A stretch of 64,000 bases of DNA from Fischerella sp. PCC 9605 (GTDB lineage Bacteria; Cyanobacteriota; Cyanobacteriia; Cyanobacteriales; Nostocaceae), in assembly GCF_000517105.1 (NCBI RefSeq), contig NZ_KI912152.1:1-64000 (forward strand), written 5' to 3'. The notes beneath the pieces were generated by a model. That model saw only the letters and a program-made list of their open reading frames with translations. It was not told the origin of the DNA and searched no databases. How positions within the stretch are numbered: the first letter of the stretch is position 1; every line of letters begins with the position of its first letter. Positions 44,372 through 54,110 of the stretch are shown here, piece after piece. The position numbers and the translations under genes are program-made.

Positions 44372-44413
44372 TAAAATGCCCTGCTCTCGAAGAGCGCTTG
44401 CTTTTATTTTTTG
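44370..44413 (+). terminator. Terminator hairpin after the DUF6325-like gene
   Basis: AATAAAA/TTTTATT and GCTCT/AGAGC arms fold around TCGA, with T-richness on the right side. It begins at the stop codon. Confidence 0.55.
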
Positions 44414-44419
44414 GATCTC

Positions 44420-44610
44420 CCTTACCCAATCACAATTGATGAAGTTAAAAAATCAGAATTATTGTCCAATGATTGTCAATTGCGACAAGTCAAATATCTA
44501 AATAATAATGTGGAACAAGATCATCGATTTATCAAACGATTGATCAAAGGGGGAATGGGATTTAAATCATTTTATACAGCTAGAAGAACACTAATTGGTT
44601 ATGAAACGGT
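44420..44610 (+). pseudogene. IS6-family transposase C-terminal remnant
   Basis: About 60 residues read PITIDEVKKS, then QLRQVKYLNNNVEQDHRFIK, then [19 protein letters not shown]. This is the conserved C-terminal block of IS6 DDE transposases with the catalytic Glu. The start of the AAA-like gene overlaps its end. Confidence 0.8.
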
Positions 44611-46031
44611 GCCGAGGCTTTGTCTTAAGCTTTGTTGGGTTGCAAAAGTTACAGGCTAAGCTCAGTCAATTTGAAACAGAGAAAGGTTACAAGTGGACTC
44701 AGCAGGCGATCTCCCGACAAACTCAATTAGTTGAGCCGCAAGGATTACATCCCACAACTATTAAGAAGATTGTTTACAGTCAAATTGGTGTTGATGAGCG
44801 ATCGCTGCAAATACTATTTCAGGCGCTAGGACTTGAGCTTGAACCTCAAGACTACAGTTTGGCAGCTCACCTCGATAGTGAGATCGAGTTAGCTGACTCC
44901 ACAGACAGCGCGAAATCTGCTGAAGTTCAGACAACTCTGGTTCCCGAGTTTCCAGGTGGACCTGTCCCTCTCCATTCCCCCTTCTACATTGAACGGACTG
45001 CATTACAAGCACGTGCTTGTACTGAGATGACTCAATCTGGTGGTTTAGTTCGCATCAAAGCTCCTCAGAAGATGGGGAAAAGTTCGTTTGCCTTGCGTCT
45101 GCTTGACCACACTATCAGCCTTGGCTATCGCACCGTTCGAGTTGACTTTCAACAAGCCGAGGAGTCTATTTTCTCTGATATTGATCGCTTCCTCCGCTGG
45201 TTCTGTAAAACGCTTAGTTATCAGCTAGATGTGCTGCCTACGCTGGACAAATATTGGGACGAGGAAGCAGGCAGTAAGGTTAGCTGCACGATCTACCTTC
45301 AGCGAGCCTTACTCAAGCCGATTCAGGTTCCTGTCGTTCTCCTGCTCAATGAAATTAATTGCGTCTTTGAGCATGCAGCTATCTCTGGAGAATTCTTACC
45401 TCTATTACGCTCGTGGTACGAGGAAGCGAAGGGCAACTCAATTCTGCAAAAGCTCCGCCTTGTGCTAATTTATTCTACCGAGATTTACGTTCCGCTAAAC
45501 TTCAATCAGTCCCCCTTTAATATCGGATTGCCGATTGAGTTGCCTGATTTGATGCCAGAAGAAATCCAGACCTTGGCTACCTACTATGGTCTATCGCCCA
45601 AAGTCGCATCGCCACTAATGGAAATGGTTGGAGGACATCCCTATTTGGTGCAATTAGCCCTTTACCATCTTTGGAATGATCAACTCACACTAGAGCAGCT
45701 ATTACATCAAGCACCTACTCCTGTTGGGATTTATGCCAATTGCCTCAACCGTTGTTTATTAATGCTGCAAAATAATCTAGAACTGGCAGAGGCGTTTGCG
45801 CTAGTTGTGGAAGCTGGCGATAAAGTTTGCCTCAGTTCAATCATTGCTTACAAGCTAGAGAGTTTAGGTTTGATTAAGCTCGACAATCATGGAGCAAAAC
45901 CAAGCTGCAAGCTTTATCAGCAGTTTTTCACACTTCAATCGACAATCGCTCCCAAAGCTGCAACTCAAACTCAAACGCGCAAAAGCCAACTTGGGCGATC
46001 GCCTCACGCTTCACTCTGGGTGATGGGATGA
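44601..46031 (+). CDS. AAA-like ATPase with N-terminal helix-turn-helix-like domain
   Basis: This 476-residue protein starts at the ATG. The N-terminal 75 residues ([20 protein letters not shown], then [18 protein letters not shown]) follow a cyanobacterial helix-turn-helix pattern often preceding AAA, NB-ARC or WD40 modules. The ATPase part has Walker [19 protein letters not shown], a degenerate Walker [15 protein letters not shown] and sensor-like [14 protein letters not shown]. The sequence replaced by the IS6 fragment may have altered the native start. The ATGA overlap with the next AAA-like gene implies co-translation. A role in signalling is inferred. Confidence 0.72.
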   Translation: MKRCRGFVLSFVGLQKLQAKLSQFETEKGYKWTQQAISRQTQLVEPQGLHPTTIKKIVYSQIGVDERSLQILFQALGLELEPQDYSLAAHLDSEIELADSTDSAKSAEVQTTLVPEFPGGPVPLHSPFYIERTALQARACTEMTQSGGLVRIKAPQKMGKSSFALRLLDHTISLGYRTVRVDFQQAEESIFSDIDRFLRWFCKTLSYQLDVLPTLDKYWDEEAGSKVSCTIYLQRALLKPIQVPVVLLLNEINCVFEHAAISGEFLPLLRSWYEEAKGNSILQKLRLVLIYSTEIYVPLNFNQSPFNIGLPIELPDLMPEEIQTLATYYGLSPKVASPLMEMVGGHPYLVQLALYHLWNDQLTLEQLLHQAPTPVGIYANCLNRCLLMLQNNLELAEAFALVVEAGDKVCLSSIIAYKLESLGLIKLDNHGAKPSCKLYQQFFTLQSTIAPKAATQTQTRKSQLGRSPHASLWVMG

Positions 46032-47635
46032 CTGCCTATCGCTATCAGGTTGGCGGAAGTTTAACGGTTGATGCACCAACTTATGTGGTGCGTAAAGCCG
46101 ATACCGAACTTTTGGATGCATTGATAGCAGGGGAGTTTTGCTATGTGTTCCATTCACGGCAGATGGGCAAATCGTCCCTGCTGTTCCGCACTCGCTACCT
46201 GCTAGAACAACAGGGGTTTCGGAGTGCCTTTCTCGACATGACCCGCATTGGCAGCGAAAATATCTCATCCAATCAGTGGTACAAAGGCATTATTTGGGAG
46301 CTATGGCGCAACTTCGACTTAGAGGTTAATCTCAAAGCTTGGGCACAGCAAGTTAAGGATCTTTCGCCTGTTCAACAACTTAGCCTATTTATAGAAGAAA
46401 TTCTCCTGCCTGCATTTCCCCAGGAGCAACTATTCATCTTCGTAGACGAGATTGATAGTGTCCTTAATCTGGACTTTTTAGTCGATGATTTTTTTGCGCT
46501 TATTCGCTCCTGCTACAACCAACGGGCTGTCAACCCGGCTTATCAACGTTTGAATTTTGCCTTGTTTGGGGTTGCTACTCCCTCGCATCTGATTCAGGAC
46601 CGACACCGCACTCCCTTCAACATTGGTCGAGGCATTGAGTTACACGGCTTCGAGTTAGGAGAAGTTGTGACCCTTGGCCAAGGCTTAGCGGGTTTTGTAG
46701 ATGATGTGCAAGCGGTTCTCAAACGAATTTTGTACTGGACAAACGGTCAGCCATTTCTAGTACAGAAGCTTTGTCAGTTGATTGTAGAGGAGATGGAAAG
46801 CTTACAGGAGCGGCAGACATGTACATGCGAAGCCAGAAGTCAAAAGTCACAATTAATACAAGATTCAAAGCTTCTCACCTCCTCATCTTCCCAACTGGTT
46901 GACCGAATTGTGCGAGCGCGCATCATTAACAATTGGGAAACTCAAGACAATCCTGAACATCTGCGAACTATTCGCGCTCGCATTGAAAGCAACGAGCGGC
47001 GTGCGGCGCAAATACTTAACATCTATCAGCAAATTTTAAACACTCAACAGAACAATGATAACTGTTCATCGATCGCTGCCGACAATAGCCGTGAACAAAT
47101 TGAACTTTTGCTGTCTGGGTTAGTAATCCAACAGCAGGGATACCTCCACATCAAATGCCACATCTATCAGGAAATTTTCAATCTCAAATGGGTAGAGCAA
47201 CGGCTTGCAGCCTTACGTCCCTATTCACAAACTTTCAATGCCTGGATCGTGTCAAATCAGCAGGATGAATCGCGATTGCTACGAGGTCAGGCATTGCAAG
47301 ATGCACTCTCGTGGTCACGGGGGAAGAGCTTGAGCGATTTGGATTATCGCTTTTTGGCTGCCTGTCAGGATTTGGAGCAGCAACAAATCCGTATGGTTTT
47401 GGAAGCCAAAGTAGCACAACAAGTCAAGGCTCGCCTGGCATTGGAGAAACGAAACACCCGACAGCTGAATTTGATTCTTTCACTAGTCAGTGTAGCTCTG
47501 CTGATTTCGACTGGCTTGGGCTTGGCGTTATTTATGCAATATCGTAGGGCGTTGAACCTAGAAAAGCAGCTGACTTTTCCCGTTAAGTGTCAAAAACTCA
47601 TTTCAGAATTTGATAAACTAACTTTGAATTGTTGA
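46028..47635 (+). CDS. AAA-like ATPase with one C-terminal membrane helix
   Basis: This protein has 535 residues. It has [20 protein letters not shown], Walker [20 protein letters not shown], Walker [19 protein letters not shown] and [17 protein letters not shown]. The C-terminal part (about 400-535) has a charged helix and one transmembrane segment ([20 protein letters not shown]). Related cyanobacterial proteins continue after this helix into WD40 or kinase domains; here only about 30 residues follow, so it may be truncated. It is paired with the upstream AAA-like gene by overlap. Confidence 0.75.
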   Translation: MTAYRYQVGGSLTVDAPTYVVRKADTELLDALIAGEFCYVFHSRQMGKSSLLFRTRYLLEQQGFRSAFLDMTRIGSENISSNQWYKGIIWELWRNFDLEVNLKAWAQQVKDLSPVQQLSLFIEEILLPAFPQEQLFIFVDEIDSVLNLDFLVDDFFALIRSCYNQRAVNPAYQRLNFALFGVATPSHLIQDRHRTPFNIGRGIELHGFELGEVVTLGQGLAGFVDDVQAVLKRILYWTNGQPFLVQKLCQLIVEEMESLQERQTCTCEARSQKSQLIQDSKLLTSSSSQLVDRIVRARIINNWETQDNPEHLRTIRARIESNERRAAQILNIYQQILNTQQNNDNCSSIAADNSREQIELLLSGLVIQQQGYLHIKCHIYQEIFNLKWVEQRLAALRPYSQTFNAWIVSNQQDESRLLRGQALQDALSWSRGKSLSDLDYRFLAACQDLEQQQIRMVLEAKVAQQVKARLALEKRNTRQLNLILSLVSVALLISTGLGLALFMQYRRALNLEKQLTFPVKCQKLISEFDKLTLNC

Positions 47636-47711
47636 CCAAGTTTTTTAACTTAAAAACCAACGGTTTAAGGTTCCGAAAGCCTTATCTGAAGTGTAACGAG
47701 TGTGAGGACAG

Positions 47712-49511
47712 ATGTTCAATCATCAATGGAAGTTGTGGGATAGGCTGTTACTTATTTTGCCAATTACTTGCAGTGTTTTGCTGTTGACTAAAACGCCAGC
47801 AAATGCAAATGACTTGATCAAAAATCCCGATGAATTAGCAGGAAAATCATCTGGAACAAAATTGGTTGGACAGCCTTTGAATGTAAAGCCAGCGATCGCA
47901 CAAACACCACAAAAAAACGCGATCGCAACTGAAGAATCATTGTCGGCACAAGAGTTTGTTTCTCCAGAAATGGAGCAGGTAAACTCGGTTTCTCAACTCT
48001 CCGATGTCAACCCCACGGACTGGGCATTTGCTGCTTTGCAATCTCTAGTTGAGCGTTACGGCTGTATCGCAGGCTATCCCAATCGCACCTATGGCGGTGA
48101 TCGAGCCATGACGCGCTATGAATTTGCTGCTGGGTTACATGCCTGCCTGGATCGTATTAAGGAATTGATTGCCACCTCAACCGCAGATTTGGTCAACAAA
48201 CAAGACCTAGAAACGCTGAGAAAACTTCAACAAGAGTTTGCACCAGAACTCGCAGTGCTACGCAATCGGGTTGATAGCTTAGAAGCTAAGGCTGCGACTC
48301 TAGAAGCGAATCAATTTTCAACCACAACTAAACTATTCGGCAACGCCATCTTTGCAGTATCTGATGTGTTTGGTGAGGATGGCGGTACCAACCAAAGCGT
48401 TTTTCAATATCGGGCTAATTTGAACTTGGCTTCCAGTTTTACGGGTAGAGATGTGCTGTTGATGAGTTTATTCTCAGGCAATGTTCCCCTAGGCACAGTT
48501 CAACAACAACAAGGTTTGATTACTGGTCCGTTCAACTTAGCAGGTGTCGATGTCGATATTCCTGGCGTTGCTACTGTTAGAAACTCCACAGCGGAAGGAA
48601 CATTATCGTCACAATTTGGTGCTAACACATCGAATGGAGTTTTGCTGGCCGTACTTGCTTACAGCTTTCCCCTCACCGATGATTTGAATGTTGCTATAGT
48701 TAACAGTTTTGCTCCGTTCCAACTGTATGCGCCGACCCTAAATCCTTATTTCGATGACAAGGACGCTGGCACCGGGGCAATCAGCGTATTTGGTGAGTAC
48801 AACCCAATTTATACCCTTTCTGGTGGAGGTACAGGCGTTATTCTCAACTACAAAATTGGAAGTTCTCTGACTTTAACGGGAGGTTATCTTGCCGATGGTT
48901 TTGTCGCAGGAAATCCCAACAGAGGACTGTTCAATGGTGGCTATGGGGCATTGGGACAGCTGACGTGGAACGTGACGGACAACTTCTCTGTTGCAGGCGT
49001 TTATACCAATGACTATGCGCCACCGAGGGGGCGGTTTGGCTTTAACTACAATGCCTTGGCTGTCACCGGTACCGCCGTTGCCAATACCCTAGCAGGTCAA
49101 GACCCTTTTTCCCCAGTAGTTACCAACGGCTATGGGGTGCAGTTTTCCTGGAAAGTCAATCCAGGCTTTGCTGTAAATGGCTGGTTTAGTACCTTTTATC
49201 CTCGCTTAATTGGTCAGGGCGATGGCAATATTCTCACTTATGCCCTCAACTTCGCCTTCCCCGATTTTGGAAAAAAAGGCAATCTTTTGGGGTTTGTCTT
49301 TGGTGCAGAACCCTACCTCACCGATTTTGATGGCGGCAATCCTCAAGCATTTAAAGTGGATGTGCCCCTACATATCGAAGGCTTCTACCGCTATCAGCTT
49401 ACTGACAGAATTTCTATTACTCCTGGGGTTATTTGGCTAACCGCGCCCAACCAAGACCGGGATAACGGCAGCGATATTATTGCCACTCTTAGGACAACTT
49501 TTCAGTTTTAA
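47712..49511 (+). CDS. Iron-uptake-type porin (SLH + OprB)
   Basis: This 599-residue protein has a signal peptide near 1-33 (LLLILPITCSVLLLTKTPAN). An SLH domain spans about 95-160 (VNPTDWAFAALQSLVERYG, YPNRTYGGDRAMTRYEFAAG). A coiled-coil spacer LEAKAATLEANQF follows, then a C-terminal beta-barrel ending in DIIATLRTTFQF with the terminal Phe of outer-membrane proteins. This matches cyanobacterial SomA/OprB-like iron-uptake porins, which sit in the outer membrane and anchor to peptidoglycan through SLH. It could admit small anions. It lies 76 bases after the AAA-like pair. Confidence 0.92.
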   Translation: MFNHQWKLWDRLLLILPITCSVLLLTKTPANANDLIKNPDELAGKSSGTKLVGQPLNVKPAIAQTPQKNAIATEESLSAQEFVSPEMEQVNSVSQLSDVNPTDWAFAALQSLVERYGCIAGYPNRTYGGDRAMTRYEFAAGLHACLDRIKELIATSTADLVNKQDLETLRKLQQEFAPELAVLRNRVDSLEAKAATLEANQFSTTTKLFGNAIFAVSDVFGEDGGTNQSVFQYRANLNLASSFTGRDVLLMSLFSGNVPLGTVQQQQGLITGPFNLAGVDVDIPGVATVRNSTAEGTLSSQFGANTSNGVLLAVLAYSFPLTDDLNVAIVNSFAPFQLYAPTLNPYFDDKDAGTGAISVFGEYNPIYTLSGGGTGVILNYKIGSSLTLTGGYLADGFVAGNPNRGLFNGGYGALGQLTWNVTDNFSVAGVYTNDYAPPRGRFGFNYNALAVTGTAVANTLAGQDPFSPVVTNGYGVQFSWKVNPGFAVNGWFSTFYPRLIGQGDGNILTYALNFAFPDFGKKGNLLGFVFGAEPYLTDFDGGNPQAFKVDVPLHIEGFYRYQLTDRISITPGVIWLTAPNQDRDNGSDIIATLRTTFQF

Positions 49512-49597
49512 CCTGAAGTTCCCCTTTGACAAAAAAGCGTAGTGTATGCATAGAAGGGCTTGGGCGCGATTTTGATTTCAGTTTTACTGGGTACAAA

Positions 49598-49945
49598 TTA
49601 GGCTAATACCCAGTAAATCTATTGCCCTTTGTTGCACTCTCGTGGGTTCAGTAATCTTATCAAAAGTAAAATTAGTCCCGGCAATAGTCGATTGAATTTT
49701 ATTTTTAACAACAGTTGCGGTTAGCAGCTAACAAAGTTTGGAAACTATGGACAGGTAAATTATTCTCGGTACGTTTGGTATGAGCTTTAGCCAAACCAAA
49801 TAATTTGTTTAATTCCAAACCGAGAACGGACTTTTTCTATTTGGTTGGTAAAAGTTGTTGGGTCAGAAGTATTTCCCTCAAATACTTCCACTGCAATTGG
49901 ACAGCCTGGTACAATGTTTTTTGCATTCAAGCCTGCATTCATTGC
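49598..49945 (-). pseudogene. IS1634-type transposase remnant
   Basis: Minus-strand translation gives GCPIAVEVFEGNTSDPTTFT, then NQIEKVRSRFGI. After frame breaks comes FDKITEPTRVQQRAIDLLG. These are C-terminal blocks of IS1634/IS4-like transposases. Several stops and shifts occur between them. Confidence 0.72.
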
Positions 49946-50054
49946 CTAATAACCTTTCCAGGCTATTTTAGTACATTTGCACGGGGTAACTTCAGATTAA
50001 CAGTGTTCCCGAAGAGCGGGGGTGCGCTTCCTCTTAGGAGTGACTAAAAAAATA

Positions 50055-50081
50055 AAACCCCACGTAGAAGGTGGGGGGTTT
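50055..50081. repeat. IS-end-like hairpin
   Basis: AAACCCCAC and GTGGGGGGTTT form a stem around GTAGAAG. Hairpins of this type mark IS200-like ends in cyanobacteria. No transposase is attached. Confidence 0.4.
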
Positions 50082-50191
50082 CTCTTGTTAGTACTAATGT
50101 ACTATAAAGTAACCAAATTGACAAGCGATCACCGCGACATTACGTCTTGCTTAGTGAGTGAATTTTCTTTTGTCGGACGACCCATCGGTGT

Positions 50192-50383
50192 TTAACTTGG
50201 TCGAGCAATATGAAAAGCACAAACATAGGATAATTCAATGGTGTCACCGTTTTGTTCTAGCACCTGTCGTAATCCCTCAAATAATTCTTGTTTGTGCTGT
50301 GTCTCTAGTTTCAAGTGAGGTGAGTAGGTATTCAACAACATCAAGTATTGATCCACTGAGTATATAACTTCGACCTCCATATG
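50192..50383 (-). pseudogene. Class I methyltransferase C-terminal remnant
   Basis: About 62 residues read IYSVDQYLMLLNTYSPHLKL, then FEGLRQVLEQNGDTIELSY and AFHIARP. This is the tail of a common cyanobacterial class I SAM methyltransferase. The catalytic N-terminal half is missing. Confidence 0.65.
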
Positions 50384-50529
50384 TCCAGATACTAGGTCCT
50401 TGAAGTTTTACTGAACTGACTTTTTCTATATAACGCTCACAAGCGAGTCAAAAATCATCAAAATCACCTCTTGGGGGTTGAGCACTCAATTTATTCTGAC
50501 TCCTCAATTGTGGCTTGGAGAATTCTTTT

Positions 50530-51924
50530 TCAATTACGGATGACCGATGGTAGTAACTTGGAGTCCCAAATGTAAAGTCCTTTTTGTGAAGGCACTCTTG
50601 AGAATCGTCCGGCACGATAACCACGCGACAATTCACTTAACACATTCGATTTTACTTGTTGCACTTGTAATGGGTCGAGTTCTCCGTATAATTGGTTAAT
50701 CACTTCAGCCACATCAAAAACTTTTCTGGGATTTTGTTGTAGCAACAAAGTAATCGCATCAATTAAAAATTTCCCTTCAAACTCTCCTTGCATTGGAATA
50801 GTATTAGTTTTCGCCTGTGGTGAAGGTTTTTTGTCTTTGTTTTTTCCCTGCTTAGAAGACTGCTTAGAAGAACTAGTACTCTTCGAGTTGAGCAGTTTTA
50901 AGTCCAAAGTAAAATAGCCAGGCTTGCCAGGAACCAAAAACCATTTGCCGCTTTCTCTGCCATGAGTCAACGTAGATTGAACTCTGCCTTTTACTACTTT
51001 GAATACATCTGGCTCTAACTCACCATACAGCAATCGCACCAGCATATCTATGTGACACACACTGCCTGCGTATTTTTGCAATATCTTTTGGATCGCTTCG
51101 CTGCGGCTTAAAGACTGATACTCTTCTAGCATGGGAATATCTGACGATTTGCCCGAGTTGGCTTGAGTATCTGAATATGTCTGTCCAACCGTAGATGTTG
51201 ACGCTGGCAGCTCGTCTGTGAAGGTGGATGCACCCGATGATTCATTGATCGAAGAAGGGAACAGGGAACGGGCAACGGGCAACAGTTCCGTGTTTTCTGT
51301 TAAGGTGTCGGGGTCTAAAACCCCATCTTCTATAAGTTGCTTGTTTGGGTTGGGGTCTAAATGCCTATACATAACCCCCCTGTTCCCTGTTGCCTGTTCC
51401 CTGTTGCCTTTTAACTCTAAATCATTTGTTTGTGAAACCTTAGAGTTGATAGATTCTACTAAATTGGGCGAATAGTCAGTAATGTTATCGCTGTTTTCTG
51501 ACAATGATTTTTCTTCGTTAGCAGTTGTAACTACCTCATCGGTTACTAACGGCATCTCGATATTTTGATTTTCAGTAGATATATTCTCTACCTCTGAATC
51601 TTTTGTTGGTGCAACTTCAGAATTGATAGGTTCTACTAAATTAGCTGAAGTTTCAGTAATGTTATTACTATTGCCTAACAACCCATTTTCACCCACATGA
51701 GCAGGCAATACCTCAGTTGTCACTTCGGGTGTTGAGTGCTTGTTTTCAACACTTGATTGTGAAGACCAGTTGGATAATAGTGCTTCTACATGCTTGAGAT
51801 TCTCTAATGCTTGGCTGTATAACTTTTCGTATTTTTCTACGCTTTGAGCGTAGTAGTTTCGTAATTCCAACAATGGAGCCACCAGACTTTCTGGCGGCGG
51901 CTGTAATTGCGATTGACTATTCAT
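50530..51924 (-). CDS. Protein with two tandem winged-helix (HARE-HTH-like) domains, copy 2
   Basis: This 464-residue paralogue of the protein at 8659 is nearly identical in the N-terminal helix and in both C-terminal winged-helix-like domains (HIDMLVRLLYGELEPDVFKV and VFDVAEVINQLYGELDPLQV). The acidic linker is diverged and carries a 55-residue insertion after NDLE. The insertion begins LKGNREQATGNRG and ends VARSLFPSS and is encoded by a palindromic element. The domains face the same inferred DNA-binding job. The stop, upstream region and start are conserved in both copies, so both are probably expressed. Confidence 0.65.
   Translation of the reverse strand: MNSQSQLQPPPESLVAPLLELRNYYAQSVEKYEKLYSQALENLKHVEALLSNWSSQSSVENKHSTPEVTTEVLPAHVGENGLLGNSNNITETSANLVEPINSEVAPTKDSEVENISTENQNIEMPLVTDEVVTTANEEKSLSENSDNITDYSPNLVESINSKVSQTNDLELKGNREQATGNRGVMYRHLDPNPNKQLIEDGVLDPDTLTENTELLPVARSLFPSSINESSGASTFTDELPASTSTVGQTYSDTQANSGKSSDIPMLEEYQSLSRSEAIQKILQKYAGSVCHIDMLVRLLYGELEPDVFKVVKGRVQSTLTHGRESGKWFLVPGKPGYFTLDLKLLNSKSTSSSKQSSKQGKNKDKKPSPQAKTNTIPMQGEFEGKFLIDAITLLLQQNPRKVFDVAEVINQLYGELDPLQVQQVKSNVLSELSRGYRAGRFSRVPSQKGLYIWDSKLLPSVIRN
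51250..51414. repeat. Palindromic element inserted in frame within the coding sequence
   Basis: This 165-base unit is absent at the same site in copy 1, where codons for DLE are followed directly by INESS. The arms consist of GGGAACAGGGAAC-type and GTTCCCTGTTGCC-type heptamer strings in inverted order. The centre is not repetitive. Because 165 is divisible by three and no stop is created, the host frame is kept. Confidence 0.85.
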
Positions 51925-52139
51925 AAACTTTTAGTTTTACCAAAACCACTATTCCTTGTACTAGTAGTACATTTTTGTTGCTTATGCTCGTCAAGCTAGC
52001 CCATCAAAGGCTGCTGCTAGTCCAAGATGTACACTATTACCGGATGAATATATTGATAATAGCTTTTAGCTTTTAATCATGCCAACTTACTAGACACATG
52101 GATGATAGTGATAAGAAGCGATCGCTTCTGGCATTAAGT

Positions 52140-52454
52140 TTGCGATCGCCACGTTTATATTCGACAGCATTGGCACGAACAGGCGGGTTTGAATCCCCCA
52201 CTAATTGTTCCTGGGAGCAAAGCGCAGTATCCCTCATGCCTTTGTTCGTCAATGTTTCAAATCAACAATCAACGCATCTACAACATTACAATCACCAACA
52301 GCACCAACAGATCCACTACACAATCAACAGCAACAGCGCGATCGCTTATTCGTTTTCCTCCACCATTGTCAGCGTGAACTGCCTACAGATATAACAGTTC
52401 AACGGGAGTATCCCAATTTTTGAAACCGCTCTCAAATAACAAGTATTGGGCCAA
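52140..52454. other. Non-coding stretch
   Basis: Several short overlapping frames exist but none has a ribosome site, a recognisable family or conserved composition. The tract is rich in CAACA repeats (52258-52330). No gene is called. Confidence 0.4.
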
Positions 52455-52895
52455 TGTGCAAGCAGCGATCGCACTCCCGAAGAAGGCACTTGCTCAGGGG
52501 TAGTGCTCAAACCCAACTGGGCTGTTCACGCTTCACACAAACGCAGTGGCGCTAAGGGTAAAAATACGGTGACTCACATCTTGCACCAAGAAAAATTGAT
52601 GTAATTTTATTACTCAGTAAAAAAGCTAAACCCCTAATTTCACGATAAAAGTCAATAAAAATCAAGTAGCTTTATCGCACATCTTTTTACTTTATCTGGG
52701 GTTGTACGGAGAGGTGCAAGATATGAGGTGACATCCGATGTCAGTGCTCCCTTTAATTGGGCGAGTCAACTCCCGGCATAGCGATCGCATTCCTCACAAG
52801 GGGTGGTTAAGAAGCCTTCACTCTTTAGCGGTGGATGTGCAACAGATGATGCGGTGGTTTCCCATGAAGGAGTAAGAAGGGCTTACGCTATTTTC
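52455..52895 (+). repeat. Dispersed fossil repeat R1, copy f, split by a MITE
   Basis: Segments GAAGGCACTTGCTC, CAGTGCTCCCTTTAATTGGG, TTCACTCTTTAGCGGTGGAT and GAAGGAGTAAGAAGGGC match copies a-d. The copy is split at 52573 by the MITE of the next entry. Confidence 0.6.
52574..52726. mobile_element. MITE with 14-base ends and a 6-base target duplication
   Basis: TCACATCTTGCACC (52574-52587) and GGTGCAAGATATGA (52713-52726) are inverted with one mismatch. GGTGAC occurs immediately on both sides (52568-52573 and 52727-52732), as expected of a target-site duplication. It is 153 bases long with no coding capacity. It is inserted into an R1 repeat copy. Confidence 0.78.
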
Positions 52896-53023
52896 AGTTT
52901 TTCTGGTTTGAGGTTGACCACTCTCGAACTTCACGACTTTATTATTTTCTAGCTCAGACCATAAGTACGCTATTTCAAGGCTTTCAGGGCTCTCAAACTT
53001 CACGACTTTATTTTCAATGTACG

Positions 53024-53416
53024 CTATATGGATTCTTCTTTTTCTTTGAGTCCTTTAAGCAGTTCGCAACAGTAGCACTTTTGAATGAGGAGATGCTGCC
53101 CTGAATTTACCTCTTCAACGGTCTCAACCGTAAACTCTTGGCAAACAGAGCAGAACTTTTCCTGTTTCCAGTAATTCAGGGAATACACTCGTAGGTGAAA
53201 TTTTGAACAATCAAGATATAATTGACATCCAGGACAGCACCAACCAGCAACCCGAATCCTGCGAAGTTGATGTGCGACTTTTTGTGGCAAAGGCAGATTA
53301 GCTAACACCACCTCCGGTTCCACTTCCTTCATCCTTCGTCCACAAACATTACATCTAAACGTCTCGTTTCGACTTACGATCTCTGCTCTAGATATACCAA
53401 CTGGTTCAACTAACAT
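53024..53416 (-). CDS. Small zinc-binding protein with four C-x2-C-type pairs
   Basis: This 130-residue protein has cysteine pairs in FRCNVCGRRM (22/25), WCCPGCQLYLDC, KFCSVCQEFT and CYCCELLKG. This spacing suggests two treble-clef or zinc-ribbon knuckles. A leucine-rich segment PLPQKVAHQLRRIRVAG lies between. No named family is recognised. It could bind RNA or DNA or act as a partner protein. It is a single gene in repeat-rich DNA with a start ATG in an AT-rich context. Confidence 0.55.
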   Translation of the reverse strand: MLVEPVGISRAEIVSRNETFRCNVCGRRMKEVEPEVVLANLPLPQKVAHQLRRIRVAGWCCPGCQLYLDCSKFHLRVYSLNYWKQEKFCSVCQEFTVETVEEVNSGQHLLIQKCYCCELLKGLKEKEESI

Positions 53417-53808
53417 AGGCGTTGACTATAGCAAGGAACAGATGAACCTAACTTTCAGAGCTGATTCGTAAAGAAAATCTTAAGGATACCCAATTCATTG
53501 GTGGCCATGACTTTCAGAGAATAAACGCTCTCTTGGCTCAAATTCCTGAAACCCTTACGAGACAAAGACTTTACTCTAGTTTACAAATTAGCTCTCAAGA
53601 TGTTGTTATTTCTTGAAGTTTAACTATTTATTGTGTAAGCGTTTTATTCCTGTTCTTAAAGTTAAATGTTTCCTCTTCTTCTTTTGGCGATCGCTGGCAT
53701 AAAAATATATTCTTGATTAGAAATCATCCCGCAATGATGCAACGCTCTAATAACTTCTAATTAATTTGGAATTTTGCGGGCGTTGATTTTGAATTTTGAA
53801 TTGTTTTG
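53417..53808. other. Non-coding stretch ending in an A+T palindrome arm
   Basis: No gene is seen. ATTTTGAATTTTGAATTG (53785-53803) is the inverted counterpart of CAATTCAAAATTCAAAATT at 56012-56031, on the far side of the small gene and the ISKra4 element. Confidence 0.45.
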
Positions 53809-54018
53809 TCACCCTATACTTAGCCAGCCATTAATTGCTGCTTCTAGTAAATGTGCGTCATTTCCAGGAGGATACATATAAAGCCCTTCATTTGCAGTTC
53901 GGATTCCAAAGTAGTAGTAATAGCCACCATCATTACATATTTCTTCTACACTTATTTTTTCGATTTGAGAGACATTAATTGTTTGAATTCGTGCATTCCC
54001 AACTAGATAGGTATTCAC
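53809..54018 (-). CDS. Small hypothetical protein, possibly 5' truncated by an IS
   Basis: This 69-residue protein has strands NARIQTINVSQIEKISVEE and GGYYYYFGIRTANEGLYMYP and ends with the helix LEAAINGWLSIG. The start is GTG, and only eight bases separate it from the left end of the ISKra4 element, so the original 5' end may lie beyond the element. Minus-strand sequence right of the element could continue the frame as HLF-HPRVN. No family is recognised. Confidence 0.45.
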   Translation of the reverse strand: MNTYLVGNARIQTINVSQIEKISVEEICNDGGYYYYFGIRTANEGLYMYPPGNDAHLLEAAINGWLSIG

Positions 54019-54110
54019 TCGTGGATGGGGTGAACGAAAAAAAGTGTGGGAGAGTAGTTAGCGGATATATTACGCTAACATAGCTGAGATGCCATAAAAC
54101 CAAACTTCCT

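Larger units (their letters stand above)
50528..52133 (-). repeat. Segmental duplication, copy 2
   Basis: This is the counterpart of 8656-10089 in the same orientation, enlarged by a 165-base insertion within the gene and a few bases upstream. The homology ends at the same GAAGCGATCGCTTCTGG palindrome. Confidence 0.9.

Noticed and set aside
52182-52200. GCGGGTTTGAATCCCCC resembling a tRNA T-arm
   Set aside because: No acceptor, D- or anticodon stems can be drawn around it, so it is not called as a tRNA.
52098-52423. Three overlapping plus-strand frames of 62-98 codons
   Set aside because: All are open because of a CAACA-rich tract. There is no start context and no conserved domain.
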